A model generated the notes under the pieces. It was not told the origin of the DNA and did no database searches. It saw only the letters and a program-made list of their open reading frames with translations. This document shows, piece by piece, positions 1 through 6,119 of a DNA stretch of 10,489 bases (the first letter of the stretch is position 1; the number at the start of each line of letters is the position of its first letter). Source of the DNA: Akkermansia muciniphila (GTDB lineage Bacteria; Verrucomicrobiota; Verrucomicrobiia; Limisphaerales; SXTU01); NCBI GenBank assembly GCA_945872195.1, contig CAMBZO010000052.1, positions 1-10,489 of the forward strand. The letters run 5' to 3'. The translations under genes were made by a program, and so were the position numbers.

Positions 1-297
1 GTCGTCTGGGTCGGTGAGTTTGGCCGCACGCCGCGCATCAACGCGAACCTCAGCCGCGACCACTGGCCGCAATGCTACACGGCGTTGCTCGCCGGCGCGG
101 GAGTGAAGAAGGGTTTCGTCTATGGCGCGTCCGACAAGCACGGCGAATAGCCCGCCGACAAGCCCGTGAAGCCCGACGACCTCGCCGCGACGATCTACCA
201 CCTGCTCGGCATCGACCCGCACACCGAAGTCCGCGACACGCTCAACCGCCCCGTGCCCATCAGCTACGGCAAGGCCATCACGGACGTGATGGTGTGA
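1..297 (+). pseudogene. DUF1501 family protein, C-terminal part, interrupted by an in-frame TAG
   Basis: Frame 1 reads VVWVGEFGRTPRIN, then a region with DHWPQCYTALLAGAGVKKG and VYGASDKHGE, then TAG at 148-150. After it the same frame continues with PADKPVKPDDLAATIYHLLG, IDPHTEVRDTLNRP and a natural TGA at 295-297. This is the conserved C-terminal third of DUF1501 proteins, sulfatase/alkaline-phosphatase-fold exported proteins usually paired with DUF1549/DUF1553 proteins in Planctomycetota and Verrucomicrobiota. The stop falls where relatives, as I recall them, have Tyr in the 'G-x-Y-P' segment, so one base (TAC or TAT to TAG) explains it. Similarity on both sides of the stop shows that frame and domain are otherwise intact. 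It is either a recent nonsense allele, a sequence error, or read through. If translation stops at TAG, about 49 C-terminal residues are lost. The 5' part lies outside the window. Confidence 0.85.
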
Positions 298-301
298 GAG
301 G

Positions 302-757
302 CTATCGCAGGCTCACGGTGACCGTTTTCTTATCGTAGGCCAACGCGCGTCCGGCAGGCGGCTGTGGGGGCTTGGGGTATCCTGAGGAAGACATCAGTTC
401 CTGCATAGTATCCGGGGTGTTTCCCAAATCCTGAACGCGCTTACGGAGCACTCGGTTGTAGAGGTTCAACTGCGCTTGGTAATCACCTGGCTGGGCTGGA
501 GCGTAGGCGTTCATGGCTTGCGCCGGCATGAAGCGGCGCTCCACGGCCACCGTGAGTTCGGCGTCTGGCGGCGGTAGTGGAGTGGCGGCGGCATTCGGGT
601 CGGCCAGCTTTGATGTCACTGGGGCTGCGCCATCTCCGGATTGCCCCGCCTGGCCTCCCTCCGCCGGAGCGGCTGCTTCCGATTTCGATTTCTTCCGGCA
701 AGCGGTAACGCCAAGCAGAACAATCACCGCGAGGGCGACACCAAGGATTCGAGACAT
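302..757 (-). CDS. small secreted lipoprotein, partner of the upstream prepilin-like protein
   Basis: The function is unknown. The 151-residue product begins MSRILGVALAVIVLLGVTAC, a signal peptide with a lipobox (V17-T18-A19-C20), followed by a charged patch (RKKSKSE) and an Ala/Pro/Gly-rich linker to about residue 60. The C-terminal part has a helical stretch, the motif NTPDTMQELMSSSGYP, a Pro-rich turn and a short DKKTVTVSL strand. I chose the ATG at 757 because it gives a compact signal peptide; a TTG at 775 is an in-frame alternative that would overlap the preceding gene by 4 bp. The gene lies 14 bp after the stop of the prepilin-like gene, so the two are probably cotranscribed. The C-terminal pattern (helix, TP/LP..xEL, aromatic, PPxPPxG, strand) resembles that of the protein at 9508-9849, which also follows a prepilin leader. 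The stop is TAG. Confidence 0.8.
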   Translation of the reverse strand: MSRILGVALAVIVLLGVTACRKKSKSEAAAPAEGGQAGQSGDGAAPVTSKLADPNAAATPLPPPDAELTVAVERRFMPAQAMNAYAPAQPGDYQAQLNLYNRVLRKRVQDLGNTPDTMQELMSSSGYPKPPQPPAGRALAYDKKTVTVSLR

Positions 758-771
758 AGATGGAAAGGAGT

Positions 772-1641
772 TCAAGGAGCTAGTGCCTGAATGATGCTGG
801 GGATGCCAATGTCCGTGTAGAGCGTTGCCTCCACATGGTAATCACCATAGATGACCGTGGCTTTCTTGCCATGCCGGAGCGAAAGCACGTTGCCCGTGTT
901 GGCGAATTTACCATCCTCAATCCAAACACCAGCCGGGTTACTGATGGTCCAAACAGCCGGGTCGTATTCCTTGAGGCCGTCCTTGTCGTTCCCCCTCTCC
1001 TCGATCCACGCCCACTTGGAGGCGGGACGATTAACCATGGAGCTCCGGAACTTGTTGATTTGGGTCCGCGCAGTATTTATGTGGGTGTTCATGCCTTGAT
1101 TGGGGTTGTTGCCGCCAATCCCGTTAAAGGAATAGGAGAACGGATAATTGGGACGGCCAGCGGCGTAGGAACCGGCATACGGCCCAGTATTGGGGCCACC
1201 TCGATTGTTCCAGACCTTGTCGGACGCGCAGCGAAGCATCGTGTTACCGTTGGTTCGAATGGTATCATCCAGGGCCTGTAGGTATGGCGCTATGGTGCTT
1301 CCCTTCAAGGGCCGGGGAGTGGCGGTGATATTGTTGTTCGCACCGGGGGCAGCCCCGAACTGGTAATGGATAGCGTCCTCAGGCTGATTGCCGTTTGCAT
1401 TCTGGGAAGGTCCGGTGAAAAAAGTATCGTCGAAGTCCTGCGTATAAAGCGCCGTCGCCAGGCCGAGCTGCTTGGTGTTGCTCATGCACTGGGCCTGCCC
1501 AGCCTTCGCCTTCGCCTTCGCCAGCGCCGGCAGAAGCATCCCTGCCAGAATCGCGATTATGGCGATGACGACGAGCAATTCGATGAGTGTGAAGCCAGTG
1601 ACCCGATGGGGGGATCTGGTGGGAGGGTTCGATGCTTTCAT
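772..1641 (-). CDS. prepilin-like protein with N-terminal cleavage/methylation motif and H-X9-D C-terminal motif
   Basis: A 289-residue protein of the large Verrucomicrobiota/Planctomycetota family of type II-secretion-like pseudopilins. Residues 1-16 form a basic leader ending in Gly. GFTLIELLVVIAIIAILAG follows, with cleavage expected after G16, Glu at +5 of the mature protein, then a hydrophobic helix. 'LLPALAKAKAKAGQAQCMSN-TKQLGLA' is the typical amphipathic continuation. Near the C-terminus RHGKKATVIYGDYHVE matches the processing-associated H-X9-DG motif, but with D-Y in place of D-G. The middle region is Asn/Gly-rich and probably a beta-domain. The start is the ATG at 1641, with no Shine-Dalgarno motif upstream. 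A lipoprotein gene follows closely. Such proteins occur in many paralogues per genome, usually without a full secretion apparatus nearby; none is seen here. The role (surface display or assembly) is inferred from the family. Confidence 0.9.
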   Translation of the reverse strand: MKASNPPTRSPHRVTGFTLIELLVVIAIIAILAGMLLPALAKAKAKAGQAQCMSNTKQLGLATALYTQDFDDTFFTGPSQNANGNQPEDAIHYQFGAAPGANNNITATPRPLKGSTIAPYLQALDDTIRTNGNTMLRCASDKVWNNRGGPNTGPYAGSYAAGRPNYPFSYSFNGIGGNNPNQGMNTHINTARTQINKFRSSMVNRPASKWAWIEERGNDKDGLKEYDPAVWTISNPAGVWIEDGKFANTGNVLSLRHGKKATVIYGDYHVEATLYTDIGIPSIIQALAP

Positions 1642-1805
1642 GCGTTCGGTTGGTTGCCAGTGAGTGCGTCGGCCTGATTAAGGCTTACTCACTCGTTACA
1701 AGAAAACCCCGCACAGGTAAAGTGGGTTCTTCAAGCGCGCGGCGCGGCAGTGTCACGCTGCGCGCCTCACACCTCCACCAGCGTCGTGTCCCGGCGGCCG
1801 CGCGC

Positions 1806-1845
1806 GAGGGTGGCCCCACCCCTCCTCCGGCCTGCGGCCACCCTC
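1806..1845. repeat. perfect 10-bp inverted repeat in a GC-rich segment
   Basis: GAGGGTGGCC at 1806-1815 is repeated as its exact reverse complement GGCCACCCTC at 1836-1845, with 20 bp between. The flanks are pyrimidine-rich (CCCTCCTCC tracts) and are followed by GAGGAAGGGAG, so a longer imperfect fold is possible. There is no T-run, so it is not a classical terminator. It looks like a dispersed intergenic element, but one copy in one window cannot prove that. Confidence 0.55.
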
Positions 1846-1893
1846 CCCTCCTCCGAGGAAGGGAGCAGGCGCGCGCCATTGCCGTCAGGTTCC

Positions 1894-1925
1894 CTTGCGC
1901 CGCTGCGTCTTGGCGTCCTTGCGTT
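1894..1925. repeat. four tandem octamers of the form YTTGCGTC
   Basis: Four consecutive 8-bp units are visible: CTTGCGCC, GCTGCGTC, TTGGCGTC and CTTGCGTT, followed by AAA. The T/C-T-G-C-G-T core recurs exactly every 8 bases. Motifs of this kind recur in intergenic DNA of many environmental bacteria (from general recollection); their function is not known to me. Confidence 0.55.
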
Positions 1926-1980
1926 AAATGCCCAGCCCCGAAATGCCTGTGCCCGCGCTGCCGCCGCTTGGGGACGGACT

Positions 1981-2190
1981 CCGACCGGCTGGGCGGGCAG
2001 TCCGATGCCTTGGGGAGCCGGAGCGATGGGCTGGAAAGCCACCCCGACGCCTTGGGAACCCACCCCGACCGCCTGAGCCGGCATCCCGATGGCCTGCTTG
2101 AGCACGTCGGCGGCATGGGGAGGCACTTCGACGCCTTGAGGACCCATTCCGATGGCTTGGGTGGGCAGGTCGGTAGCCTGGGGAGGCACG
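1981..2190. repeat. 21-bp minisatellite, ten diverged copies
   Basis: Ten uninterrupted 21-bp units start at 1981, 2002, 2023, 2044, 2065, 2086, 2107, 2128, 2149 and 2170. Columns 2-3 (CG), 10-11 (TG) and 18 (C) are identical in all ten; other columns vary. Weaker flanking copies may lie at 1960-1980 and 2191-2211. There are no indels, so the reading frame is kept. Read on the plus strand in one phase it gives heptads like D-A-L-G-T-H-P. Read on the minus strand in the matching phase it gives heptads like V-G-S-Q-G-V-G. Lack of indels and conservative changes hint at translation, but the strand is undecided. The array begins about 50 bp beyond the stop of the ceramidase-like gene. Confidence 0.85.
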
Positions 2191-2242
2191 TCGGTGAGGT
2201 CCAAGTGCCTTCCCAGACGGTTTTTACGCGGTTCCAGCCTAA

Positions 2243-3709
2243 TTACTCTCCTTTCAGCCGCCTCAGCATCTCCAGCAGCGCCGTCACAATCTGCGTCGAA
2301 GCCTGCTCTTCCAAGCGGTTCGTCCCCAGCCACGTCTCGTAGCCGCCGAGGCGATGCTGCTCGGGCGTTGGCAGGTAGCCGTAGTAGCCGTTGGCAATCG
2401 AGTGCGTGAAGCTCGGCTTGAAGGGATTGCGCGCCTTCAGCTCCAGCCCCGTCTCCACGAACGTCTCGCAGGGAATGCCGGTGATACCCACGTCGCCCAC
2501 GCGCAGCGCCTGAATCGGAATCGCCAGCCGCGCCGGATACTCCGCCATGCCCAGCGTGCGCTCCGCGTAAATCTCCTCCAGCGTTGCCGCACGCGGCAGC
2601 GTCCTCGGACGCGCGAGCACTTCCCTCGCGCGGGCAATTTGCTCAGGCGTCACCCGACGCGTGCCGACTTCCAGCTCACGGAGCTGCGCACCCAGCGGCA
2701 CCCAGTCGTGATACTGAATGCCTTGCAACGCCTTGAACGCGACCGCCGCCACGTCATCCGCCACGAGCCGCATCCGCGCGTAAGGCTCGTCGCGCGTGCC
2801 GGGCTTGCTGAAATCAATGTTGTTGATGTTGCCGCTGGTGCCGTTGGCCAGCATCGCGACGAAGGCCGGACTTTGGCGGTCCGCGCCGAGGAGTTGCTGG
2901 AGCCGGTCGCAGAACAGCCCGAAGTAATCCGCCGAGATATGCCCGTTGCCCACGCCACCGACGTAGTGGAGCGAGTAGTTCGCCAGCACCGCGATGGGTT
3001 TGCCCTCCGGCGTCTGCACGGAGAGCAGGGCCACCTCGGGGTCCGTCGGGCCGGACGGGCGGTCGAGGTCCTTGCTCGCGCGTCCGGGGTTCATCTTCAC
3101 GAGGTCGTTCGTGCTGCCGAAGGGATTCACCGGCATCGTGCCGGGCTTGAGAAACCAGCGGCGGTTGAAGACGTGGTTCGGTTCGCTGCCACTCGCCCAG
3201 CCGATGCGCGCGGGCGCGAGGTTATTAATGGCCCGGCGCACGCCATCCGCGATACGGCGCGCGACGAACCGCTGGTAGTCGTCGAGCGGCGTGTTGATGC
3301 GGAAGCGGTTTGTGCCCAGCGCGCTGGTGGCGGAGTGCGTGTGCGTGGCGGACATGAAGAGGTGCGCGCCCGGCAGGGCCGTCTCCTCCGTCACGAGCCG
3401 ACGCGCCTCGTCATAGACTTCGCGCGACGCGCCGAGCAGGTCGCACACGACGATGGCCAGCCGCGTCTCGCCGTTGTCCAGCACGAGACAGCGCGCGTGC
3501 AACTCGTCGTGGATGTGCGTGGAAGGAATCGGGTGGAAGCCGCCGATGATGCCACCGCCCAGGGGCGGCGTGAGGTTGCTCGTGGCCGCGCCGGCGCGGA
3601 GGAGTTTGGCTTTTTCGGCGCCCAAGAGCGGAATTGCAGCCATCACCAGCATCAGTGCCGCGACGTGAAATGTCCTGCAACCGCGGGTAACAAAGGGAAG
3701 TCCATTCAT
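2243..3709 (-). CDS. neutral/alkaline non-lysosomal ceramidase-like secreted protein
   Basis: A 488-residue protein. Residues 1 to about 31 form a signal peptide with a basic start, then AALMLVMAAIPLLGAEK. The mature part opens with RAGAATSNLTPPLGGGIIGG and continues with IHDELHARCLVLDNG and IVVCDLLG, typical of the ceramidase N-terminal domain (PF04734). MSATHTHSATSALG carries the His-x-His that binds zinc in characterised ceramidases. Later family-like segments are NYSLHYVGGVGNGHISADYFG (split here as NYSLHYVGG and NGHISADYFG) and ANGTSGNINNIDF. Known relatives hydrolyse N-acyl sphingosines, but in Planctomycetota and Verrucomicrobiota the family is large and its substrates mostly unknown, so hydrolase of unknown substrate is safer. 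It is shorter than full ceramidases, which carry an extra C-terminal immunoglobulin-like domain. Start is the ATG at 3709, stop TAA. The protein is probably periplasmic or secreted. Confidence 0.85.
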   Translation of the reverse strand: MNGLPFVTRGCRTFHVAALMLVMAAIPLLGAEKAKLLRAGAATSNLTPPLGGGIIGGFHPIPSTHIHDELHARCLVLDNGETRLAIVVCDLLGASREVYDEARRLVTEETALPGAHLFMSATHTHSATSALGTNRFRINTPLDDYQRFVARRIADGVRRAINNLAPARIGWASGSEPNHVFNRRWFLKPGTMPVNPFGSTNDLVKMNPGRASKDLDRPSGPTDPEVALLSVQTPEGKPIAVLANYSLHYVGGVGNGHISADYFGLFCDRLQQLLGADRQSPAFVAMLANGTSGNINNIDFSKPGTRDEPYARMRLVADDVAAVAFKALQGIQYHDWVPLGAQLRELEVGTRRVTPEQIARAREVLARPRTLPRAATLEEIYAERTLGMAEYPARLAIPIQALRVGDVGITGIPCETFVETGLELKARNPFKPSFTHSIANGYYGYLPTPEQHRLGGYETWLGTNRLEEQASTQIVTALLEMLRRLKGE

Positions 3710-3847
3710 GCGATGATTCCAGTTCGAGTGCTTGCCGCCATGAAACGCCCCGCCCTTCTCCTTGTCACGTCCGCATTCCTCGCCTTCGCGCAGCGGAGCG
3801 GAACGGCCAAGAGCGCGCGTGGCTTGTGCGGGGCTGAGATGCGCAGC

Positions 3848-4552
3848 TCATTCCGCAACGGACTCTACTCTCCTCGGTCGCGCTCCGAAGAGCGCCGTGC
3901 CGATGCGCACCAGCGTCGCGCCTTCCTCGATGGCGACCTCGAAGTCGCCACTCATGCCCATGCTCAACTGCGGCAGCGGTGCGCCGAGAAGTTGCTCGCA
4001 CTCGTCCTTCAGTTCGCACAGGCGGTGGAAGACCGGACGCACGCGTTCGGGCGTCGGCGTGTAGGGCGCGATGGTCATCAAGCCGTGAATTTCGAGGCGC
4101 GGCAGTTTGCTGAGTTCGCCGAACTCGGCGAGCAACGCAGCGGGCCGGTAGCCAAATTTGGTGCCCTCGCCGGCCACGTTGACTTCGAGGAGAATGGGCA
4201 TCGTCTTCGCCGCCTTCTCGCACTGCTGATTCAACGCCAGCGCCAGCGCGAGGCTATCCACGCTCTGAATCATGCTGAACAGCGCGACGGCGTCGCGGCA
4301 CTTGTTCGATTGGAGATGGCCGATCATCTGCCACTGCGCGCGGTTGGGGCAGAGCGGGATTTTTGCCTTCGCCTCCTGCACGCGGTTTTCACCGAAGCAC
4401 ATCAGCCCGGCGTCCAGCGCGGCGCGGACGGCGTCGGGTGGCTGGTTCTTGCTCACGGCCATGAGCGTGACGGACGCGGGATCGCGCCCCGCGCGGGCAG
4501 AGGCGGCGGCGATGCGTTCGCGGAGGCTGGCGAGGTTGGCGGCAATGTCCAC
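3848..4552 (-). CDS. yggS: YggS/PROSC-family pyridoxal 5'-phosphate homeostasis protein
   Basis: A 234-residue, cytosolic, single-domain alanine-racemase-fold protein that binds PLP and buffers its supply; it has no known catalytic reaction. K35 in LMAVSKNQP is the expected PLP lysine. Other family landmarks are CFGENRVQEAKAK, MIGHLQSNKCRDA, QSVDSLALA, LLEVNVAGEGTKFGY, HGLMTIAPY and the phosphate-binding end LSMGMSGDFEVAIEEGATLV followed by RIGTALFGAR. Length matches the family. The start is inferred as the GTG at 4552 (V-D-I-A-A-N-L-A-S-L), because the frame runs open further upstream through a terminator and an unrelated gene with no family similarity and no nearby ATG. No Shine-Dalgarno sequence is present. 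It lies just downstream of the terminator that closes the DUF1080 gene, so it probably has its own promoter, with the ceramidase-like gene following 138 bp later. Confidence 0.92.
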   Translation of the reverse strand: MDIAANLASLRERIAAASARAGRDPASVTLMAVSKNQPPDAVRAALDAGLMCFGENRVQEAKAKIPLCPNRAQWQMIGHLQSNKCRDAVALFSMIQSVDSLALALALNQQCEKAAKTMPILLEVNVAGEGTKFGYRPAALLAEFGELSKLPRLEIHGLMTIAPYTPTPERVRPVFHRLCELKDECEQLLGAPLPQLSMGMSGDFEVAIEEGATLVRIGTALFGARPRRVESVAE

Positions 4553-4580
4553 GGGCGCAAGGTAACGGAGAAGTGGAGAC

Positions 4581-4611
4581 AAAAAAAGAGCGCGTCTCGC
4601 GACGCGCTCTT
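4581..4611 (-). terminator. intrinsic terminator of the DUF1080 gene
   Basis: AAGAGCGCGTC at 4586-4596 pairs perfectly with GACGCGCTCTT at 4601-4611 around a 4-nt loop: an 11-bp stem. On the minus strand it is followed by a run of seven T (the A-run at 4581-4587), the standard Rho-independent form. It lies 21 bp past the TAG of the DUF1080 gene. Confidence 0.93.
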
Positions 4612-4632
4612 GAAGGGGGTGCGAGCCTGGAA

Positions 4633-5364
4633 CTATTTCAGTTCCTTGAGGCGGAGGTTCTTGAACTGCACGGTCATCGGCGGGCCGACGTGGATCTGTA
4701 GGGCGAGGACGCCTTCCTTCGCGGCCTTGGCACCGCCCTCGTCGGTCACGTCCACGGTCAGCTTGCCGTTGATGAAGTGCTGGAGGTGGTTGCCCTTGGC
4801 GATGACGACGTAGTCGTTCCAGTCTTCGTGCTTGATGCTGGCCTGAATGTCCTCGGACTTGCCGGTGGCCCCGGTGACTTCGACCTTGGTCTTGCCTTCG
4901 ACTTCCTTGACGGTGGTCTTCTCGCCGCGCTTGGCGAGAATACCGCGCCCGCCTTCCTCGTAGAGGATGCCGCTGTAGGTCTTGCCAGCCTCGAAGTCCG
5001 CCTGATAGCCGCCGACAATCGGACCCCACTCGCCTTGGGACTTCACCTTGCTGCGATATTGAATGCCGGAGTTGCCGTTGACGATGCGATAGCTGAGGCG
5101 CAACTCAAAATCCTTCGTGTTGAGTTCCTTGTTCACGAGGAAGGTGTTGTGCGTGATGGCGCCCTTCTTCGGGTCCTTCTCGCTGGGCGGGGTGATGCCG
5201 GTGATGGCGCCGTCCTTCACGGACCAGAGCTTGGGATTGCCGTCCCAGCCGGTGAGGTCCTTGCCGTTGAAGATGGGTTTGAAACCCGCTTCATCGGCGG
5301 CGAAGGCGGGGAGCGAGAGCAGCGCGCTGGTGGCGAGCGTGAACAGGGTGGAGGTCAGTTTCAT
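4633..5364 (-). CDS. DUF1080 (3-keto-disaccharide hydrolase domain) secreted protein
   Basis: A 243-residue protein with a signal peptide (MKLTSTLFTLATSALLSLPA, cleavage expected after AFA) and one DUF1080 domain over nearly the whole mature part. Typical landmarks are FKPIFNGKDLTGWDGNPKLW near the N-terminus, VKDGAITG, FLVNKELNTKDFELRLSYRI, NSGIQYRS, GGYQADF, GILYEEGGRGILA and EDWNDYVVIAKGNHLQHFIN, and it ends with VGPPMTVQFKNLRLKEL. The fold is a concanavalin-like beta-sandwich. Some members hydrolyse 3-keto-glycosides, others probably only bind glycans; activity here is inferred from family membership. The protein is expected in the periplasm or outside the cell. ATG start at 5364, no Shine-Dalgarno, TAG stop, own terminator downstream. 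Transcription is divergent from rpsP across about 200 bp, which must hold promoters for both. Confidence 0.93.
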   Translation of the reverse strand: MKLTSTLFTLATSALLSLPAFAADEAGFKPIFNGKDLTGWDGNPKLWSVKDGAITGITPPSEKDPKKGAITHNTFLVNKELNTKDFELRLSYRIVNGNSGIQYRSKVKSQGEWGPIVGGYQADFEAGKTYSGILYEEGGRGILAKRGEKTTVKEVEGKTKVEVTGATGKSEDIQASIKHEDWNDYVVIAKGNHLQHFINGKLTVDVTDEGGAKAAKEGVLALQIHVGPPMTVQFKNLRLKELK

Positions 5365-5567
5365 AATTGGAGCGTTGATAGCGGGGTTCAGTTTGCGCCG
5401 CGCATTGAGCGGGCGCCGGCGTTGGCTGTCAACGGTGTTCCCAAAGCCAAAATCAGTTCTTGCGCCGCCGCCAACCGCATGGCTAACCTCCCGCTCCTTT
5501 TTGAGAAGGACCGCAGCGAAATGTTCCGGTAGTGGCGCACTGCGGCGGCGAAACTAGACCTTTTTTT

Positions 5568-5834
5568 ATGCCAGTCAAAATCCGTTTGAAGCGAGTCGGC
5601 GCGCGCAACACGCCGGCCTATCGCGTGGTCGTGGCCGATGGCCGCAGTCCCCGCGACGGCAAGTTCATCGAAGAAATCGGCACTTACCTGCCCGGCCAGA
5701 AGGACGTCAACTTCAAGCTGAACCTCGAACGCGCCGATTACTGGGTCAGCAAGGGCGCGCAGCCCAGCGACACCGTGGCGAGCTTCATGCGGAAGGCGCG
5801 CCGCGCCGCCGCTGCTGCTGCCCCCGCCAAGTAA
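5568..5834 (+). CDS. rpsP: 30S ribosomal protein S16
   Basis: An 88-residue S16, the usual length. The N-terminus MPVKIRLKRVGARNTPAYRV is nearly invariant in the family, followed by VVADGRSPRDGKFIEEIGTY, the LERADYWVSKGAQPSDTV helix and an Ala-rich tail. The ATG at 5568 is chosen over an upstream in-frame ATG at 5532 because S16 proteins begin MVxIRL or MPVKIRL. It is preceded by GACCTTTTTTT rather than a Shine-Dalgarno sequence. S16 is an early assembly protein of the small subunit, binding 16S rRNA in the body. It is the first gene of a four-gene cluster; the next start is 8 bp after its TAA. Confidence 0.98.
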   Translation: MPVKIRLKRVGARNTPAYRVVVADGRSPRDGKFIEEIGTYLPGQKDVNFKLNLERADYWVSKGAQPSDTVASFMRKARRAAAAAAPAK

Positions 5835-5842
5835 GCCCCGCC

Positions 5843-6076
5843 ATGCAGGCCTTCCTCGAATTTGTGGTGAAGGGCCTCGTGGACCGGCCCGACGCGGTGA
5901 CCATCACGCCCGTCGAACACGATGGGCAGACGCTCTTCGAGCTGCGCCTGCACCCCACCGACGTGGGCAAGATTATTGGCAAGCAAGGCGCGACCATTCA
6001 GGCCATCCGCGCGCTGACGCAGGTGGGCGCGGCCAAGCGCGGCATCCGCTGCGCCGTGGAGATCGTCGAAGACTGA
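5843..6076 (+). CDS. khpA: KH-domain RNA-binding protein KhpA
   Basis: A 77-residue single type II KH domain. The RNA-binding GxxG loop is visible in DVGKIIGKQGATIQAIRALT (G-K-Q-G), followed by the typical helix and the final strand GIRCAVEIVED. In other bacteria KhpA forms homodimers or heterodimers with KhpB/Jag and binds small RNAs and mRNAs, affecting cell-wall growth and division. The gene is placed directly after rpsP, as in many phyla. ATG start 8 bp after rpsP stop, no Shine-Dalgarno; 43 bp to trmD. Confidence 0.95.
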   Translation: MQAFLEFVVKGLVDRPDAVTITPVEHDGQTLFELRLHPTDVGKIIGKQGATIQAIRALTQVGAAKRGIRCAVEIVED

Positions 6077-6119
6077 CCGGCAGGAGCCGGAGCGCGACCG
6101 GGACCGCGCGACACCGAGC

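Larger units (their letters stand above)
1642..2242. other. 600-bp intergenic stretch built from several repeats, no convincing gene
   Basis: This lies between the prepilin-like gene and the stop of the ceramidase-like gene, both on the minus strand. It holds, in order: the presumed promoter/leader of the prepilin-like gene (about 1642-1735), a GC-rich segment with a perfect 10-bp inverted repeat, a run of four octamers, and a 21-bp tandem repeat. Several frames are open on both strands, but they reflect GC richness and the 21-bp period rather than recognisable proteins. No promoter could be assigned with confidence. Confidence 0.6.

Noticed and set aside
1960..2211. CRISPR array
   Set aside because: The repeats are 21 bp, directly adjacent without spacers, and diverged; no cas gene is near.
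3740..3790. A plus-strand ATG with a signal-peptide-like start (MKRPALLLVTSAFLAFA) between the ceramidase-like and yggS genes
   Set aside because: After about 20 codons the frame turns into the antisense of yggS with no recognisable domain. It could be a remnant of a lost gene start, but nothing supports a protein.
2354..4813. A very long open frame on the plus strand opposite the ceramidase-like, yggS and DUF1080 genes
   Set aside because: It is Arg/His/Ala-rich low-complexity translation, antisense to well-recognised genes; GC-rich codon use keeps the opposite frame open.
4553..5029. Possible 160-residue N-terminal extension of the YggS protein
   Set aside because: It reads through the DUF1080 gene in another frame and through its terminator; the sequence is Arg/Gln-rich with no family similarity.
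5365..5567. Possible promoter boxes or ribosomal-protein leader structure between the divergent DUF1080 and rpsP genes
   Set aside because: No -35/-10 pair or conserved leader fold stood out; the region must hold promoters but they cannot be placed.
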